A stretch of 64,000 nucleotides of DNA from Cephalopachus bancanus (GCA_027257055.1 JAPVLO010000055.1:9695501-9759500), one strand, 5' to 3'. Counted from the stretch's first letter, positions 12,146 through 25,437 are shown. Notes: a model not told the origin generated them from the sequence alone. A program made the numbers and translations.

Positions 12146-13724
12146 GTCTATAGAATCACTTAGAGGTGAACTATGTATTTCTGAAATAATCTGTTTTTTA
12201 AAAATCCATGTTTAACTGGTTGGCACGAAACAAACAGACTTTTGGGGAACAAAAGCATGTGCTCTATTTTGAGTCTTCTCTATGGACCTCAGAGGTCAGC
12301 AGCATCCATTGTCCAGGTCAGCTGCCCCACCCTGTCCTGGCTCACACTCCATTAAAAAGAGCACCACTATCTAGAGAGCAGGATAGGAAAGTGCGGGAGA
12401 CACTCAACTCCTGCCAATTAACTAGCCACTGCTCTTCTGCCTCAGGAAACAGCCAAGGCCAAGAGGAAGCCACTGCAGGTGTCCATTCCAGAGGCCTCTA
12501 TGTTTATGCGTATTCCCATGAACTAGGAAAAACAATGGGGCAAAGTGGGCTGCCCAGTGTTTTACAAGTTGTTTGGATAACACACTTGTCAATGTCTGAT
12601 CAGATAACTTACGTGGAGGTGCCTCAAATTCAAAGTGATCCTGAGCCAGTCTGCTGTGGCCCTGGTTACAGTTTGCCTCTCTCTTCCTCTTGTCACATCT
12701 TAAACATTGTATGGAATGTGGCTTGTGATCGCAAAGCCCAGGGAATCAGATGTTACTTTAGGAGATCATTCATATCAGAGAATTACAAAATGTGTGAATG
12801 GAAGGAACACTGAGATCACCCAAATGCCAGAAGATGAAGCAGAGGCCAGGAAAGCCAAGTGTGGGTTCAGTGTTGCAGGGCTAAGTTGTCCCAGAGCCAG
12901 AACCACAACCCACTGCTGGCACTGCCCAGGGAGTTGCCATTGCTCTGTGCTTCACCATTGTTCAGGAAAGTTACAGCCTGAGTGGACTCATAAACGTAAC
13001 CAGCTAGACTATACCTTGCAAAGATAAGAAAATGCTTTCTGTTCTAAAATTCAAATCACAGTTTAGACCAGAGACAAATTCCCTGATGTCCCCTTTGCCA
13101 AAACCAGTATTTATGGCATTTGAGTGAGTAGTAAATTACCAGTTGCAAGCAAAAACTGTGCTTGCTACATGTTCACAAACATATCATCACCTCCAATACT
13201 ACAGCACTATAATACAGTATATGGCAAATTAGCTTGTTGTATTTTGGGTAATTTAATCAACTGTCTAATGTATATTCTACGAATCCATCTAATGTGACTC
13301 ATAATTACAGTATATTGACTCAAATAACTTCATATTAATGGGCCAACAAACCCTTTAAAATGAATATCAGCCTTATTGCATATATACATGTTTATTTTAT
13401 AAATTTATGAATATAAGATGCTATCTAAATGTGCAAAAATACATTTACCTATTAGATTCCATTAACATATTGTTTCAAAATGATGAGGAAAAACATCAAG
13501 ACCCAAGAGTATAAAACAGTATATTTGTTTCATAGCCCAATTCGTCTAACTCACTGTGAGAAAATTTTCCTCAGTTAAAAGATTCTGCAGTTCATAAAGT
13601 CAGTTTTCTAAAAAACAAAAATTGTATACATGCATGCAGGCAATCATACCTTTTTTTGGTGACTGCCTTGTAGGCAAGCATCTGACTGTGAGGGTCATAC
13701 TTGACCTATATTAAGACAAGGCCA
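12146..13724. other. Unassigned sequence with the longest plus-strand open frame
   Basis: It contains a 201-codon open frame at 12208-12813 (+). The frame has no recognisable domain, no signal peptide and no conserved motif, and its last codons run into a MIR-like stretch ('gaatggaaggaacactgaga', about 12795-12870). One such frame is expected by chance in 64 kb of this composition, so I do not call a gene. The remainder is AT-rich single-copy DNA. Confidence 0.5.
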
Positions 13725-13859
13725 GCCACTGTGACTTGGACCTGCCATCCCAGCTACTTGGGAGGCAAGTGGAAGAATGGCTTGAAACCAGGAGTTCAAG
13801 ACCAGCCTGGGCAACAGAGTGAGTCCCTGGCTTTCAAATAGTAATGACAATAATAATAA
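13725..13859 (+). mobile_element. Alu-derived monomer (free left-monomer-like)
   Basis: A single Alu-like unit: 'gccactgtgacttggacct', 'cagctacttgggaggcaagt', 'ggagttcaagaccagcctgg', 'gcaacagagtgag', then an A/AT-rich tail. Imperfect 14-nt TSDs (ttaagacaaggcca / ttaacacaaggcca) lie at 13711-13724 and 13860-13873. The single-unit length suggests an old monomeric element or a heavily deleted Alu. Confidence 0.75.
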
Positions 13860-13874
13860 TTAACACAAGGCCAG

Positions 13875-15540
13875 TGGGAAGAAGGCAAGAGTTGACTTAT
13901 CTCTTATTAATATATGTACATTAGATCATTGGAGATTATTTTCCCAACACTTCAGGAAGTCATCACTAAGCAGGCTCTGGTTTGTGTAGAATGAGGCTGA
14001 GTGAGTCAAGCCAAGGTGTGTCCTCTACCTTGTAGCTCTGGCCTTGGGAAGTAGTTTTCAATTCAAACTTTCTCGGGATCTTCTGCCTTTTTTCCTCTTA
14101 TGTGTGGGTTTAGGAACAACTTGGACCATGAAATAACAGATGCCTAAAGTTTCAGCCTTCCCTTTACAGTCCTTGCAACCCCCAGCTCACCAAAATGGCT
14201 ACAGCATTTACAAAAGAGTTTCTACTGCTTCCACTCATCAAAGCAATTTCCATAGTACTGTCAATTTGCTAATCATTCCACCCCTCCCTTCCCAGCTCAA
14301 CCCTATTGGTTGTTTTTTAATTACTTGGTTGACCAAAAAGAACAGAAATTTCACACTCAGCTGCTTTTGCATCGTAACATAGCATTAGCTGTGATTGCCA
14401 CAACCCTAACAGAGACTCAAAGAGGTGCATAGACACCATTTAACTTGTTGACAGATACTTCCGGTTTTTGCAGGAACACCATTCCAAGGTTGCAGAGCAC
14501 TAAGGGGAAAAAAATCTCATTCTTCTCCCAATGGAATTTTCAACAAACTCTGCCAGTCAAACAGAGATAACCATCAATATTTCCATGCAAAGATTTCTTC
14601 CCTGCTTTTCTCAGAAAATGTATGTTTTTCTGAATCCAAAGTCCCAGGGAAAATCCGTTGTATAAACAGGAAAGCTGGCATAATTATTAGAATGTTTCTG
14701 CAAGAAGTAGAGTTAGCAATCAAGACATTATTGGTTCAATAATTGGCCTCAAAGCCACTGATTCAAGTTAAAAGCAAGAGTAGGAAATGCCATACATGGA
14801 GTCCAAGGTTAAGGTCAAAGTTTCTGGAAACCAGGACAAGGGAATAGAGTGAGAAGCATTATGATCTAATCAGTCGGTCTTGTCTGTAGCTGTTACTGTA
14901 AGAGTGTGTTCTGGTTTGTCTGCTGTTAATGATGTGTCATTATTGCAAATAGAATAAATATTAATACCTTTATACACAGAGTATGCATTACACAAATTTT
15001 ATGAGTGGTGTTCCAAGAAGTGGCAAGTTTTGGAAGTGAAGTAAATCCTTAAATTCACAATGTTAACACATGATTCTGTGTAGTTCTGTTAACCATGCTA
15101 GGAGATGTAAGTGTCACATTATTTGAATAATGCCCTACAATATGCTCTAGAGTTTTCTAGTGTTTGAATGCTTGCTATAGGCTACAGTTCGTCATAAATA
15201 TTTTAGTAGAAGAAATGGAAGGAGAAGACATAAGTGTTGTGGAATACTTCTATAAGAAATCAGAAACTGGTATAAAATTTAAATAGGCAAAATATTGGTT
15301 TCACAGGCAAACTCAAAATCAAGACAAGGAGAAAAAATATTTTCTCTGTTAAAAAAGAAGACAAACAACATGTAACCTAATACCCAAACTGAAGGTGCTT
15401 TTGAAGGCACATTTATGATTTGACCAACTCAACACAAAATGGAAGAAAACTGTCTACATCCGAAATGTTTGTTACAAAACAAAGATCAAGACTATCCCAC
15501 ATGGCAGTTGATGCTTTGAGTGTTTTAAAGTGTGATTTTT
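13875..15540. other. AT-rich unassigned sequence
   Basis: About 1.7 kb with no recognised repeat, exon or RNA gene. Confidence 0.35.
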
Positions 15541-15557
15541 AAGAATGGTAACTTCTA

Positions 15558-15855
15558 GGCTAGGCACGGTGACTCACACCTACATTCCCAGCGCTTTGGG
15601 AGGCCGAGGTGAGAGGACTGCCTGAGCCCACAGGTTTGAGACCAACCTGAGCAACTTGGCGAGACCCCATCTCTACAGTAAATCAAAAAATTAGCCAGAT
15701 GTGGTGGCGCATGCCTGTAGTTCCAGCTACTTGGAAGGCTGAGGCGGAAGGATCACCTGAGCCCAGCAGGTTGAGGTTGAAGTGGCCGTGAGTGTGCCTC
15801 TGTACTCCAGCCTGGGTGACAGAGTGAGACTACTCTGACTCAACAACAAAAAAAA
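15558..15855 (+). mobile_element. Intermediate-age Alu, full length
   Basis: A complete dimeric Alu flanked by a perfect 17-nt TSD (aagaatggtaacttcta) at 15541-15557 and 15856-15872. The left arm has 'caacttggcgagacc' and the right arm has 'agtggccgtgagtgtgcc', an intermediate state between an AluJ-like right arm and the young inverted repeat seen elsewhere here. Its left-arm B-box region ('caggtttgagaccaacc') does not form the young stem. Confidence 0.95.
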
Positions 15856-15872
15856 AAGAATGGTAACTTCTA

Positions 15873-18284
15873 AGTATTAAATATTTGTGATCATCTCTTT
15901 TCATTTTTAAGAGATTTTTGTTTGGCATATATTTTGTATTAAGGCTCTCCTTTTTTCTACCATCAAATGTCTCTATAGATCACGCTTGCAGTTATCAATA
16001 CCTATACTAAGTCGGTATACATCAGTTCATAATAATAATAAACCAGACATTTATATAAATATCTTTTGTTTGCAGAAAGCTACTGAAATTTTAGTATAGC
16101 TCTATTACAAAAAAATGATTCACTATTTATTATTATGATCACTCATAATTAATTTAACATACATATATAAAATGTTGCAATGCTACAAACTAACTTATGA
16201 TTTCAGGAATTCTCTAGAATTTCAACTTTTCATTCTCAAATCCCAAATATGAATATTTGTTGGGAGTTTTGAAATACTAAGGGCAATAGTTAGGGAAGAA
16301 AGGGGTAAGATTTGCAATGTAGGTTTTGACAGACAGAAAGTACAATTTTTGCTAAATAACACTATCCAGCATTGTAATAAAAGCTAATATGAAAAGACAC
16401 CCTCGTTTAATAAAGCTTATAAAATGAAAACCCCATTGCTTTGATGATGCAAAAGTAAAATGTCTCTTCCAACTTGTGACCCTTGTTTAGAGTTAACTTC
16501 TTTGTCACTGAGAAATATGTGGAAGTTGATCTCTATAAGTAATAATAGTAATAACAATAATTGAAGTAAAAACTTAAATAATTTGAAATTTGGGTTATAA
16601 ACTTACAAAAGGCATTCCTTTACTCTAAATCGTCTTTTGCATCTTATCCCTTGATATTGGTGGTGAGAAAAAGAAAACAAAGAAATTAAAATGAAATCAT
16701 TCTTATATAACCTTATAGAAAAATTAGGTGTCCTTGAAAACTGTTTTTGGAGAGAAGACTTGGGTCAATAAAATAAATACCCTCTGAGCCATTCCTAATT
16801 GATCTTTACTTGATGGTGGCTGCAGATTGGATTCTCCAGGAAGCAGATGCTGAGATGGAGCTGACAGTTTATCCCATTTATTAGTAGATAACAACTATTA
16901 GGAAAGAAAAGGGAGGAAGCAGGACTGAGTAGGGGAAGCTGGGAGAAAGCAATAACCAGAGAGGAGACAGTCTCTGCCAGGGAGATCCAGGCTAAGATAG
17001 CCTTTAGGGGAGTCTTCAGTAGACCAGAGTTGGCTAGACCTGTGTACCACCACTTTGCAGGGACATCAGCTGGGCCCACCCTGAGAACAGCATGTCCTCA
17101 GCTAAAAAGCTAAGCCAAACTTCCAGGAAGCTACAGCAGGAGGCCATCGGCTAACCACATTCATTGCGGCAGGAAGCAAATCCATTTTTGAACGAGAATC
17201 TGAACAGCACATCTCTGTATCCACCGTATGGCAAATATGACCAAAAAGGCAAAAAAGAAAGTCAGTAAATATTGGCAAAATCTTCCCAAAGCTTTGTTGA
17301 ACTTTAACATAATACTTTTGTTAAAAGGAGCAATTTACATAATAGATGGAGTAGGTGTTTATAATTTGGAGTCAGGGTATATCACAAAATATACTCTAGG
17401 ATTAAGCCAGTTATGCAAATGACCAAGTCTCAGTGGGGTCTTATATTCTTTTCTATGAACAACAGAACCACAGGAATCACTTCAGAAGTTTCTCCAGCAA
17501 ATATAATCATGAAAACTTCTTGGGAATTAAATCTACTTTGAATACATGTGTCATGAAAACGTAGTAACAAAAGTAGAAGTTGAAGTGGTAAGTTATGTTT
17601 TAGGCTATTCACTGATGTGGATATACTTAAGTTTCTCACTCAACTAGAAGAGTGTAGGAATGTTGGCACTAGATTACGGGCATTAATTGGTGTGAAGCAA
17701 ATAAAACTATATGTTTTCTCCATCTCTTTCTGGGGTCATCTTATATTTGCAAAGGCTCACAATGAGATAATAGGCCAGATTTGTAAAGGGCATTCTCCAT
17801 TTTAGCCCAGGAAATTAAACAAAACACAAAAACTGCCCCTACAATTGCCCAATTGCTGGTGCAATCAGTAGCTGGCAGGTGCAATTAGACAGGACCCCCT
17901 CATTCAGAGACTGTGAGTGACAGATTAGTCAATTATTCAATAGTAGACACAATAATTTTCACATACAATTTTGTATTCAAAGCTATTCATAGACTTCAAA
18001 ATTGATAAATAATGGGAAAGAGTCATGAAAATCTCATTCCCAAACTAGTTGTCTGTTATTACAAAAGAAGAGATTGATTCTTGGCCTCAATTGTGAACTT
18101 GGGTCAACAAAAGACAACAGTTCAATGCCTGGATTAACCCAACTGCTTTAGAGCACTTTGAAGAATGAAAAATTCATGGATCATCTTGGACCTTCTAAGG
18201 TCACTCCTTGCCTTAGCAGACTTTGCTTTAGCAGACCTTCATTTCTCCATCAACGTTTATGCCATTGGAGTTCATTCACAACTT
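15873..18284. other. AT-rich unassigned sequence
   Basis: No gene recognised. At about 16795-17100 'ctccaggaagcagatgctga' with a following purine-rich stretch resembles an ancient LTR-like repeat, but I cannot name it. The minus-strand 94-codon frame there is probably incidental. Confidence 0.35.
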
Positions 18285-18410
18285 ACCATGCATGCATCAT
18301 TTATTCAACAACAATTATTAGGCACTATCTCTAGGTCAGAGACTGATGTGAGTGAATAGGACATGATCCCTGCCAAGAGGGTCACATGCTCGCAAGACAT
18401 ATAGACTTGA
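18285..18410 (-). repeat. L2 LINE 3' end relic
   Basis: 'atttattcaacaacaattat', 'taggcactatctctaggtca' and 'acatgatccctgccaagagg' match the reverse complement of the L2 3' end. Confidence 0.65.
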
Positions 18411-18589
18411 AATGAACAGATGTGATAAATGAAGAGACATGAGGGTGGGGACAGAAGAAGAGGGAACTCACCCTGCCTAGAGTGGACTGACAGTACGCCA
18501 CAGGGTGGCAGTGGGCATCGAACAGGATTAAACAACAGGCTTCAAAGAAGAGATGTATGTCCAATATAATCATAAGTCAATAGTCAGGG

Positions 18590-19278
18590 ATAAAATGCCA
18601 TCTAATAATAATATATTTTACTTCACAAGTTGCCTTAAAAATGACCCAGCATAACCCTGGATTGTACCCCACATCTTTAAAATAAAGAATAAACGAAAAA
18701 TAAATAAAAATGATCCAGCAGTTCCCCTTCTGGGAACATACCCAGAGGAACTTAAATCATTCTACAAAAAAGATGCCTGCACAGGCATGTTTATTGCAGC
18801 ACTATTTACAATAGCAAAAACATGGAACCAATCATGCTGCCCATCGAAAGTGGACTGAATAAAAAAATATTCCACCGTATACATGATGTAATATCATGCA
18901 GCTGTAAAGAAGGATAAAAGTATGAACTTTGCAGCAACTTGAATGGATTTAGAGTCTACAATACTCAGTGATCTATCACAGAAACAAAGAACTGAGTACC
19001 ACATGTTCTCATTCATAAACAGATACTGAACATGCAATCATAATTCTATAAGGAAGGGTTTGACAGTAGCCAGAAATTGCTGGGGAGATGGGGCACATAG
19101 CATCAATAAGGATTCTTGATCTCAAACCAGGCAAATTGGTGTCCAAAGGGAGACCCAACTTCATCTTAATATTGACCACTTATATACCTAATCTTGAATT
19201 GAACCCTGCATCTTTAAAATTAAAAAAAATAATTAATTTTAAAAATAATAAACAAATGGAAAAAATTAAAAAGTAACT
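18590..19278 (+). mobile_element. 5'-truncated L1, 3' end (ORF2 tail and 3'UTR)
   Basis: A familiar L1 ORF2 tail and 3'UTR: 'gatccagcagttccccttct', 'gggaacatacccagagg', 'attgcagcactatttacaat', 'agcaaaaacatggaaccaat', 'gtaccacatgttctcattca' and an AT-rich end with 'ctttaaaatt'. The left boundary is uncertain. A 54-bp L1 tip (18652-18705) sits inside it, flanked by a near-perfect duplication. Confidence 0.85.
18652..18705 (+). mobile_element. Very short L1 3'-tip insertion nested in an L1
   Basis: The insert reads 'taaccctggattgtacccca', then 'catctttaaaataaag' and an A-rich tail. It resembles the 3' terminus of the same kind of L1 (compare 19185-19240). The 15-nt flanks 'aaaaatgacccagca' (18637-18651) and 'aaaaatgatccagca' (18706-18720) differ at one base and look like a TSD inside the host L1. 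Confidence 0.6.
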
Positions 19279-19429
19279 CCTTTTTTTAGAAGATTGCTCT
19301 CCTTTATTAGTCAGGATAAATGTTTCATAAATAAATAAACAAACTCAAATATGTGTTTTGACTCAAATGTCACAGAAATCCATTAATAAGATAATAGGCT
19401 TCAAACAAAATAATAATTTAATTAAATAT

Positions 19430-19935
19430 AAGTACAAGACAAAGATCATCAACCTGAATTTACACAAAACAAAATCCAACTATATGATTCCTATAAAAGA
19501 CATACCTTAAATATAAGGATACAGAAAGCTTCAAAGTAAACAAATTGAAAATATATATATACACCATAAAAACACTAATAAAAAGAAAGTCATTCTGAAC
19601 ACAGAAACATTAGATGCAGGCTATATTTCATTATGATAACAGGATCAATCTAATGATAATATAAAAAACCCTAAATTTGAATATATCTAATAATGTAACC
19701 TCAAAATGTATACATTAAAAAAATTGACAGAACTAAAGACAAAATAAATAACTAAATTCACAATCACAGTTAGAGACTGTGAAACTCCTCTCAGTAACTG
19801 AAGTACAAGCAGTTATAGACATGAGTAGAGACACTGGAAATGTGAACAATACAAGTAACATATGATATAATTGGCATGTATAAAATACTACACTCAGCAA
19901 CTAAAAATGCACATTCCTTTCAAGTGCACTTATTG
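19430..19935 (+). mobile_element. Old L1 (L1M-type) ORF2 fragment
   Basis: A degenerate ORF2 endonuclease/RT-linker segment: 'aaatccaactatatgattcc', 'aagacataccttaaatataa', 'ggatacagaaagcttcaaag', 'ttgacagaactaaagacaaa' and 'cattcctttcaagtgca' appear in the L1 order. Many stops are present and no frame survives. The left edge may reach about 19340. Confidence 0.75.
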
Positions 19936-21784
19936 TAGGGCTAGTTGAATCCTACTACTCAGACATGGCGTATTTGGTGTCTCTATTGAATGCCTCAAGC
20001 ATTCACTGAGGTCTATTGACTTTGGATAGAATTTGAACATCTCTTAGACCTGCATAAACTCTAGGAATCCCTTGTTTTACATCTTCCCAGTCTGGCTTGC
20101 CTGGCATCATAGCATTTCATACTCTGCATGTTCAGCTTAGTAATTAGCAAGAGAACCAAGGGAAAATCAATGAGTATCTCTGGCACACTTTCTCTGCATA
20201 GCTCTTTCAGGGACTCTGCCCCACCACTTCCAGCACCTTCACCTTCCTAAACCCTGGCCTCTGCCTTCACAACCAAACCACACCACCATACTCTGCTTGG
20301 AATCTTCCCCCTACACCTCGGTGGAACAGTGCCTCCTGGCGGGAATCCAGGGCTACTGGTTTACCTCGTTTGTTTCCATTATATACAGTCATTCTTTGGG
20401 GTATTGTAAGAATGTTTCATGTAGTTAATCCAATTTTCTACTTGTTTGTGGAAGAATAGTAAGTTTGGTCCCCACTACTCTATGGTGGCTGCCTGGTTTT
20501 TTTAATCCTCTAAAAATATTTTATTGGACATTGTTGTGTGAGGACTTACTGATGGAAGTGTTCTCATCAAAGTTCACCATTCAAGTACCATTAATTTTTC
20601 ATATCACTGAGACTGTACTTCATCCTTTAGATGCTATAAATGGATCAAGCCACATACAAGGTCATATGTCTACGAAGGGCAGAAATCTTTGAACCTTGCA
20701 ATGGTTGAATTTAGATCTAAAATAGAACTTAAAAGGTTTGATCCAATCCCTTATTTTTAAAGGTAAAGTAGAAATTGTTCATGACTCTATTTCTTCTTAT
20801 TCCTGGCCAACACTAGAATGCATTTACCTGCCTCATGTGCAATTAAATATAGTCACATGATTGAGTTGTGGCCAATGGTATGCAGACATATGCTTGTTAA
20901 AAAGTACTTTGCACATACCGGTCAACTCTTTTCTCATCTACCGCCTCAGGGCCCTCCAAAAGGAGAGCAGAGCTACGAAATGGGCATCGTTGATTACTGA
21001 ATGACCATGTGGAAGGATGGTGAACAACAAGAACACCCAGTTGGTCATTATGAAAATAGGAGGCTCTTATACTTTTAAAGCAACATTAAGCCACTGGGAA
21101 ATAGTGGGGTTACCTATAACCGCACTAGTGCTACCTTCACAAAACATGCATAAGTGGAAACTGATGCCCAGGAAGGAAAAATCACAAAGTCAATCAGTCC
21201 AATATTTTTTTTCCACACCAAAACTGTTTCCATATTGGTTCTACAGTAGGAGCCAAGACCATGCATGATGTGTTACTGAATCACTTTCAGTACCTATAAT
21301 AGTGCCTTCGGAATGTAGACTGTTTTTGTTGTTTACACAATATTTGCCACTAGGACATGATGAAGGTCAAAAGACCCATTCAATTTTTCAAGTACCCTAA
21401 GATAGCATGGGCAACCAGTAACAGCTTTGTAACATTTACACTTCACATGCCTGGCCAAGCACATAAGATGAAAGATCTTCATCAGAAAAATGGATAATGA
21501 CTAGGTTGGTGACTTTCTTAGTTGTAGCTGTTCACCCAATAATTTTTTAACAGGTAAATTACGAAGCAAAGTTAATAACAAGTACTCCTTCTTTTAAATA
21601 TTTAAATAGTCACAGGAGATACTTGAAAACAGACCACTGGACTAGAACTGTCAAGATAAACTTTGTTGCAAGCACTCTTTTATCTAATGTCTCTACTTCT
21701 AAATCTTCTGGGTGCAAAGAATAACAATGTCTTATGTAAAAAGTGGTGCTTTTCCTAGTTGACTACTATTTCCAGTAATATATG
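19936..21784. other. Unassigned sequence
   Basis: Mixed DNA. The stretch at about 20800-21110 ('ttgtggccaatggtatgcag', 'ttaagccactgggaaatag') may be a decayed LTR or L1 3' end, but I cannot assign it. No gene is supported. Confidence 0.35.
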
Positions 21785-22091
21785 CTGTCGTCCCTCAGTA
21801 ACCATGAGAGATGGATTCCAAGACTCCTCACAGATACCAAAATTCTCAGATGCCCAAGTCCCTGATATGAAATTGGTGTAGTATTTGCATGTAACCTGTG
21901 CACATCCTACCGTTCTTTAAATCATCTCTAGTTGAATTGTAACACCTAATATAATAAAAATGCTATGTAAATAGTTGTCACATTGCATTGTTTTGTTTGT
22001 ATCTTTTTATTGTTTCTTTTTAATTGTTTTGAGGTGCAGTTGGTTGAATCCACGAATGCAGAACTCACAGATACCAAGGGCCTTGTCTATA
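21785..22091. mobile_element. MER2 (Tigger-type non-autonomous DNA transposon)
   Basis: Terminal inverted repeats are visible: 'ctgtcgtccctcagtaacca' at the left and, in inverse, 'cacagataccaagggcc' at the right. Internal 'gtagtatttgcatgtaacct' and 'gcacatcctaccgttcttta' and 'ttgaatccacgaatgcagaa' follow the MER2 order. It is about 307 bp, slightly shorter than the family's usual length, and non-coding. The target is TA-rich. Confidence 0.85.
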
Positions 22092-23842
22092 CTGGATAAA
22101 GATCTTAGCCACATAATTTAGCCTCTGTGCCAGTTATTCATTTATGACCCTTTAGCTCCAAATCCACTTCAGGCCTGCTTTGTAATGCTCTAGGACTCAA
22201 GTGCTGCCATATGAATAATGGGAAATGTTATTGACACAAATTCCCTCCATGTTGAAGGATTACTTGAAGAGCAAACACAGTTGAGTAGCAACATTCCTTA
22301 TACATTGCTAACAAGCCACCTCTGCATTATTATAATCTGTATACTCATCCTGATGATGTGGAAGTATTTAATGTCAATACTTCCCTCATGAGAGGGGATT
22401 TCTGTCTGGTACACATGTCAGCCCTTATGACATGCAGTCATATGGAACTAGGAAGCGGACAAGCATTTCTAGTCTCTCCAGTTAAATCAGCTGTTTTCTA
22501 TGCCCTTCTGCCTTTGCACCTGCCCCCAACACTGTAACTCATGTGGAAAGTCCACCCTGGTGTCAGTTCCACAATGGGAAGAATGGGAGGAAGGAAGGTG
22601 TCTCTTCCTCAGGCCCCTCTGACTTGTGTGGGGATGCAATTGGTGTAGGATGGTTTTCCCTCTCTCCTCTTTTATTGAAATAAACTCTCAAGTCTTGTTG
22701 TGAAAACAAAAATCTCACATTGTAGTACCACTTCTGGCACTATTTGTACACCCACAGCGCTCAAAGGTCAGGAGTTAATCAATTGAACTTTGACAAGGCT
22801 GGCTGAATACTTCCCCCAAATTAGTTATTTCTGAGGCAACGAAGTGCAGGTGCATGGCTTCCTGTGACTGAAATGACTGGCCTGGTGAAGATGATGCAGC
22901 GACGTGTGTCGTGGTTTTCTAACACAGCCAGCACAATGCAGAGAAAGTCTAACCACAAACAGATCAGGCTGGGACCATGTGGCCCTGGAGTCCCAGTCTC
23001 CCTACCAAACCCCAGACTCACGGACCCCACGCAAAAAACAGGTGTGAGCGAATGAGGATGATGAAATGGTCTCTATTGTTTTTATAACAATCCCTTCTCA
23101 TTTTCTATACTGCAGCCTTCATTCAGTCCATTAAATGCAATTTCCTGGCATCACCCAAGCTTGAAAGGCCAGATCAAAAGTACAGAGTGTCCCAGCTGTG
23201 TGGGCCTCATCCAGGGCGAACATTAACCACAGCCCTTGCAAATAATTTATTCCATTAGAGACATGGAGACACCCTGTACGCTTCCTCTCTGTGGGCCTGG
23301 CTTTATTGTTCTCCCTACACTCAAACTGTGAAAACATTTCCTTCATACACCCGTCTCCCCTACAACAAAACAATTCTGCCCCTGCTTTGGTTTTACACCT
23401 GTAGGGCACATAAGTGGGGAGAGTCCTGTGGAACTGGGAGACCCCAGAGTACTCAGACAAACTGACTTCATGCAAAAAGTCTCTTTCACTCCAGATATAA
23501 GGAGGTGCTATCGAAAGGGTTCAAATTTACATTTGGGGGAACACAAGGATCCAGAAAACTGAATTCTGTGCTGATAATCGCATTTTAAGATTGTGTTTAA
23601 GGAACTAAAAAAGAAGACACAATGTGCTTGGTATACAGTAGGCGATAAATAAATGGCAGCAGAGTCAAATTAATGCAGGTTAGAGGAACATTGGGGTTGA
23701 AACAGGCATCCCAAGAGTAACTGTGACATCAAGTCATGTTTTCTCGCTTCTTTAGAGTTCAAAATCAGTGTTCACTTACCTTGTGTGTTCATAATCACAT
23801 TCATTTTTAAAATTTCTTATGCCCATAAACATATGGGCAGAT
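22092..23842. other. Unassigned sequence
   Basis: No gene recognised. A short MIR/L2-like tail ('cttggtatacagtaggcgat', about 23628-23660) is plausible. The minus-strand 114-codon frame at 23131-23475 has no identifiable domain. Confidence 0.35.
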
Positions 23843-24055
23843 GGAAAGAGCACTAGACTAAGCTTGAAGTTTAGAGTTCTTTCAAGTTTTTTTTCTTCAA
23901 CCAACTCAAGTCATCTAACTACGCTGGTTCTTAGCTATTAAAATATGGAATGACAACCATGACCTCCTACCTCCTGAGTGTTCTGGCAAAAACCAAATAA
24001 GATTTGGGGGGGGGGAGTTTCAAGAAAGGTAAGTGCACTAAGCAAATGCTAGAGG
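23843..24055 (-). repeat. MIR SINE relic with a poly(G) run
   Basis: A reverse-complement MIR: 'gaaagagcactagactaagc', then 'cttcaaccaactcaagtcat', then 'taagtgcactaagcaaatgc'. It includes a G homopolymer of about 10 at 24007-24016. Confidence 0.65.
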
Positions 24056-24607
24056 CTGTTTGTACCAATTAAACAAGATGACCAAAGTGTGTAATGAATT
24101 CTTTTGGCAAAAATTCGAATTAGCTAAAGAATCGAGCTCACCACAAGACATTCTGGGGATTGTTTTTCCCCTTTAGACACTCATATTGGCTATTTTAATG
24201 ATGTGACGTTTGCATGTGGCTGTTTTCCTATGACAAAACCAGTTAGTCATAGGCAGAATTGCTCGAGAAGCTACATGCACCTTCGCACTTCAGTTTCCCT
24301 CCTGGCATTTTCTACCTCCAGGATCAGGTCAACGGCATCCTCTCCCTCCATTCTGACTCTTTAGAAACAACTAATGTTAACCAAGTCTGTGATTGCCAAG
24401 AAACACCTGCATATCAATGGGGGTTTCTGGAAGACCCTACTATCTGCAGAACCCAAAGGAACGAGGTTTTGATAGTAGAATGACAGGCAGTAGCACTGAT
24501 ATTTTGGACAAATGAACTGCTGTGTATTCATTCAGCACCCTACTCCTCCTCCAAGAGCTCTGAATACAGCTGCATCTCAGAAGAAACTTAGGGCTTTGCT
24601 GCTGTAA

Positions 24608-24776
24608 GAAAAATTAGCCAGGTGTGGTGGTACATGCCTGTGATTCCAGCTACTTGGAAGGTTGAGGCAGAAGGATCACCTGAGCCCAGCAGGTCGAGAC
24701 TGTGGTGGCTGTGAGTTTGCAACTGCACTACAGCCTGGGTGACAGAGTGAGATTCTAACAAACACACACAAAAAAA
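24608..24776 (+). mobile_element. Alu right arm, 5'-truncated, intermediate type
   Basis: It starts at the inter-monomer linker ('aaaaattagccaggtgtggt') and runs through the right arm to an A/CA-rich tail. The right-arm core 'ggtggctgtgagtttgc' places it with the intermediate copies. The left monomer is absent and no clear TSD was found. Confidence 0.88.
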
Positions 24777-25132
24777 TTCTGTTTTCTGAAACACTTTCAT
24801 AAATAGATTCTTCTGGAATTAAGCAGTATGAAATAAATGGTGAGACCAATTACACCAACAGAAGAGAAGAAGATAATTTTTTTTTTTTTTTTGGAAACCC
24901 AGGAAGCCAAAGTTTTGGAATGCTCAAATCAAAATTCACTGTGTGGTAGTGGAAAACAGTATGATCCAGTTCTCAAACTTTCTTTGCTCATGTTGCCTTT
25001 CGTGCCTCAGTAATTTGTTCACAGTGCCCCTGTGTAAAAAGAAATTTCTAATGGTTCTCCTTATTAGCTAATCAGGTTATAAGAATGTATGTCCCAGAAA
25101 GTTAGAAACCATTTAAAAATAATACACAAGTT

Positions 25133-25437
25133 AAGGCTGAGTGCAGTGGTTCATGTTTGTAATCCCAGCAGTTTGGGAAGCTGAGGCAGGGGGATTGTGT
25201 GAGCCCAGAAGTTCGAGACCAACCTAGGCAACATCTCTACCAAAAAACAAATCAAAAAATCAACCAGGTGTGGCGACATGTGCCTGTAGTCCCAGCTGCC
25301 TGGAAGACTGAGGCAGAAGGACGGACTGAGCCCAGGAGGTTGAGGCAGTGGTAAGCTGTGATGGTGCTACTGCACTCCAGCCTGGGTAACAGAGTGAGAC
25401 CTCGACTCAAAAAAATTACATTAAATTAAATTAAAAT
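25133..25437 (+). mobile_element. AluJ-like full-length Alu
   Basis: The oldest-looking Alu here. The left arm has 'agttcgagaccaacctaggc', and the right arm has 'gtaagctgtgatggtgctac', close to the ancestral AluJ form. 13-nt TSDs (taatacacaagtt) lie at 25120-25132 and 25438-25450. The tail has become an (ATTAA)-like repeat. Confidence 0.93.

Noticed and set aside
12208..12813. 201-codon plus-strand open frame as a host gene
   Set aside because: No domain, no conserved motif, end overlapping a MIR-like stretch. Roughly one frame of this size is expected by chance in 64 kb of this composition.
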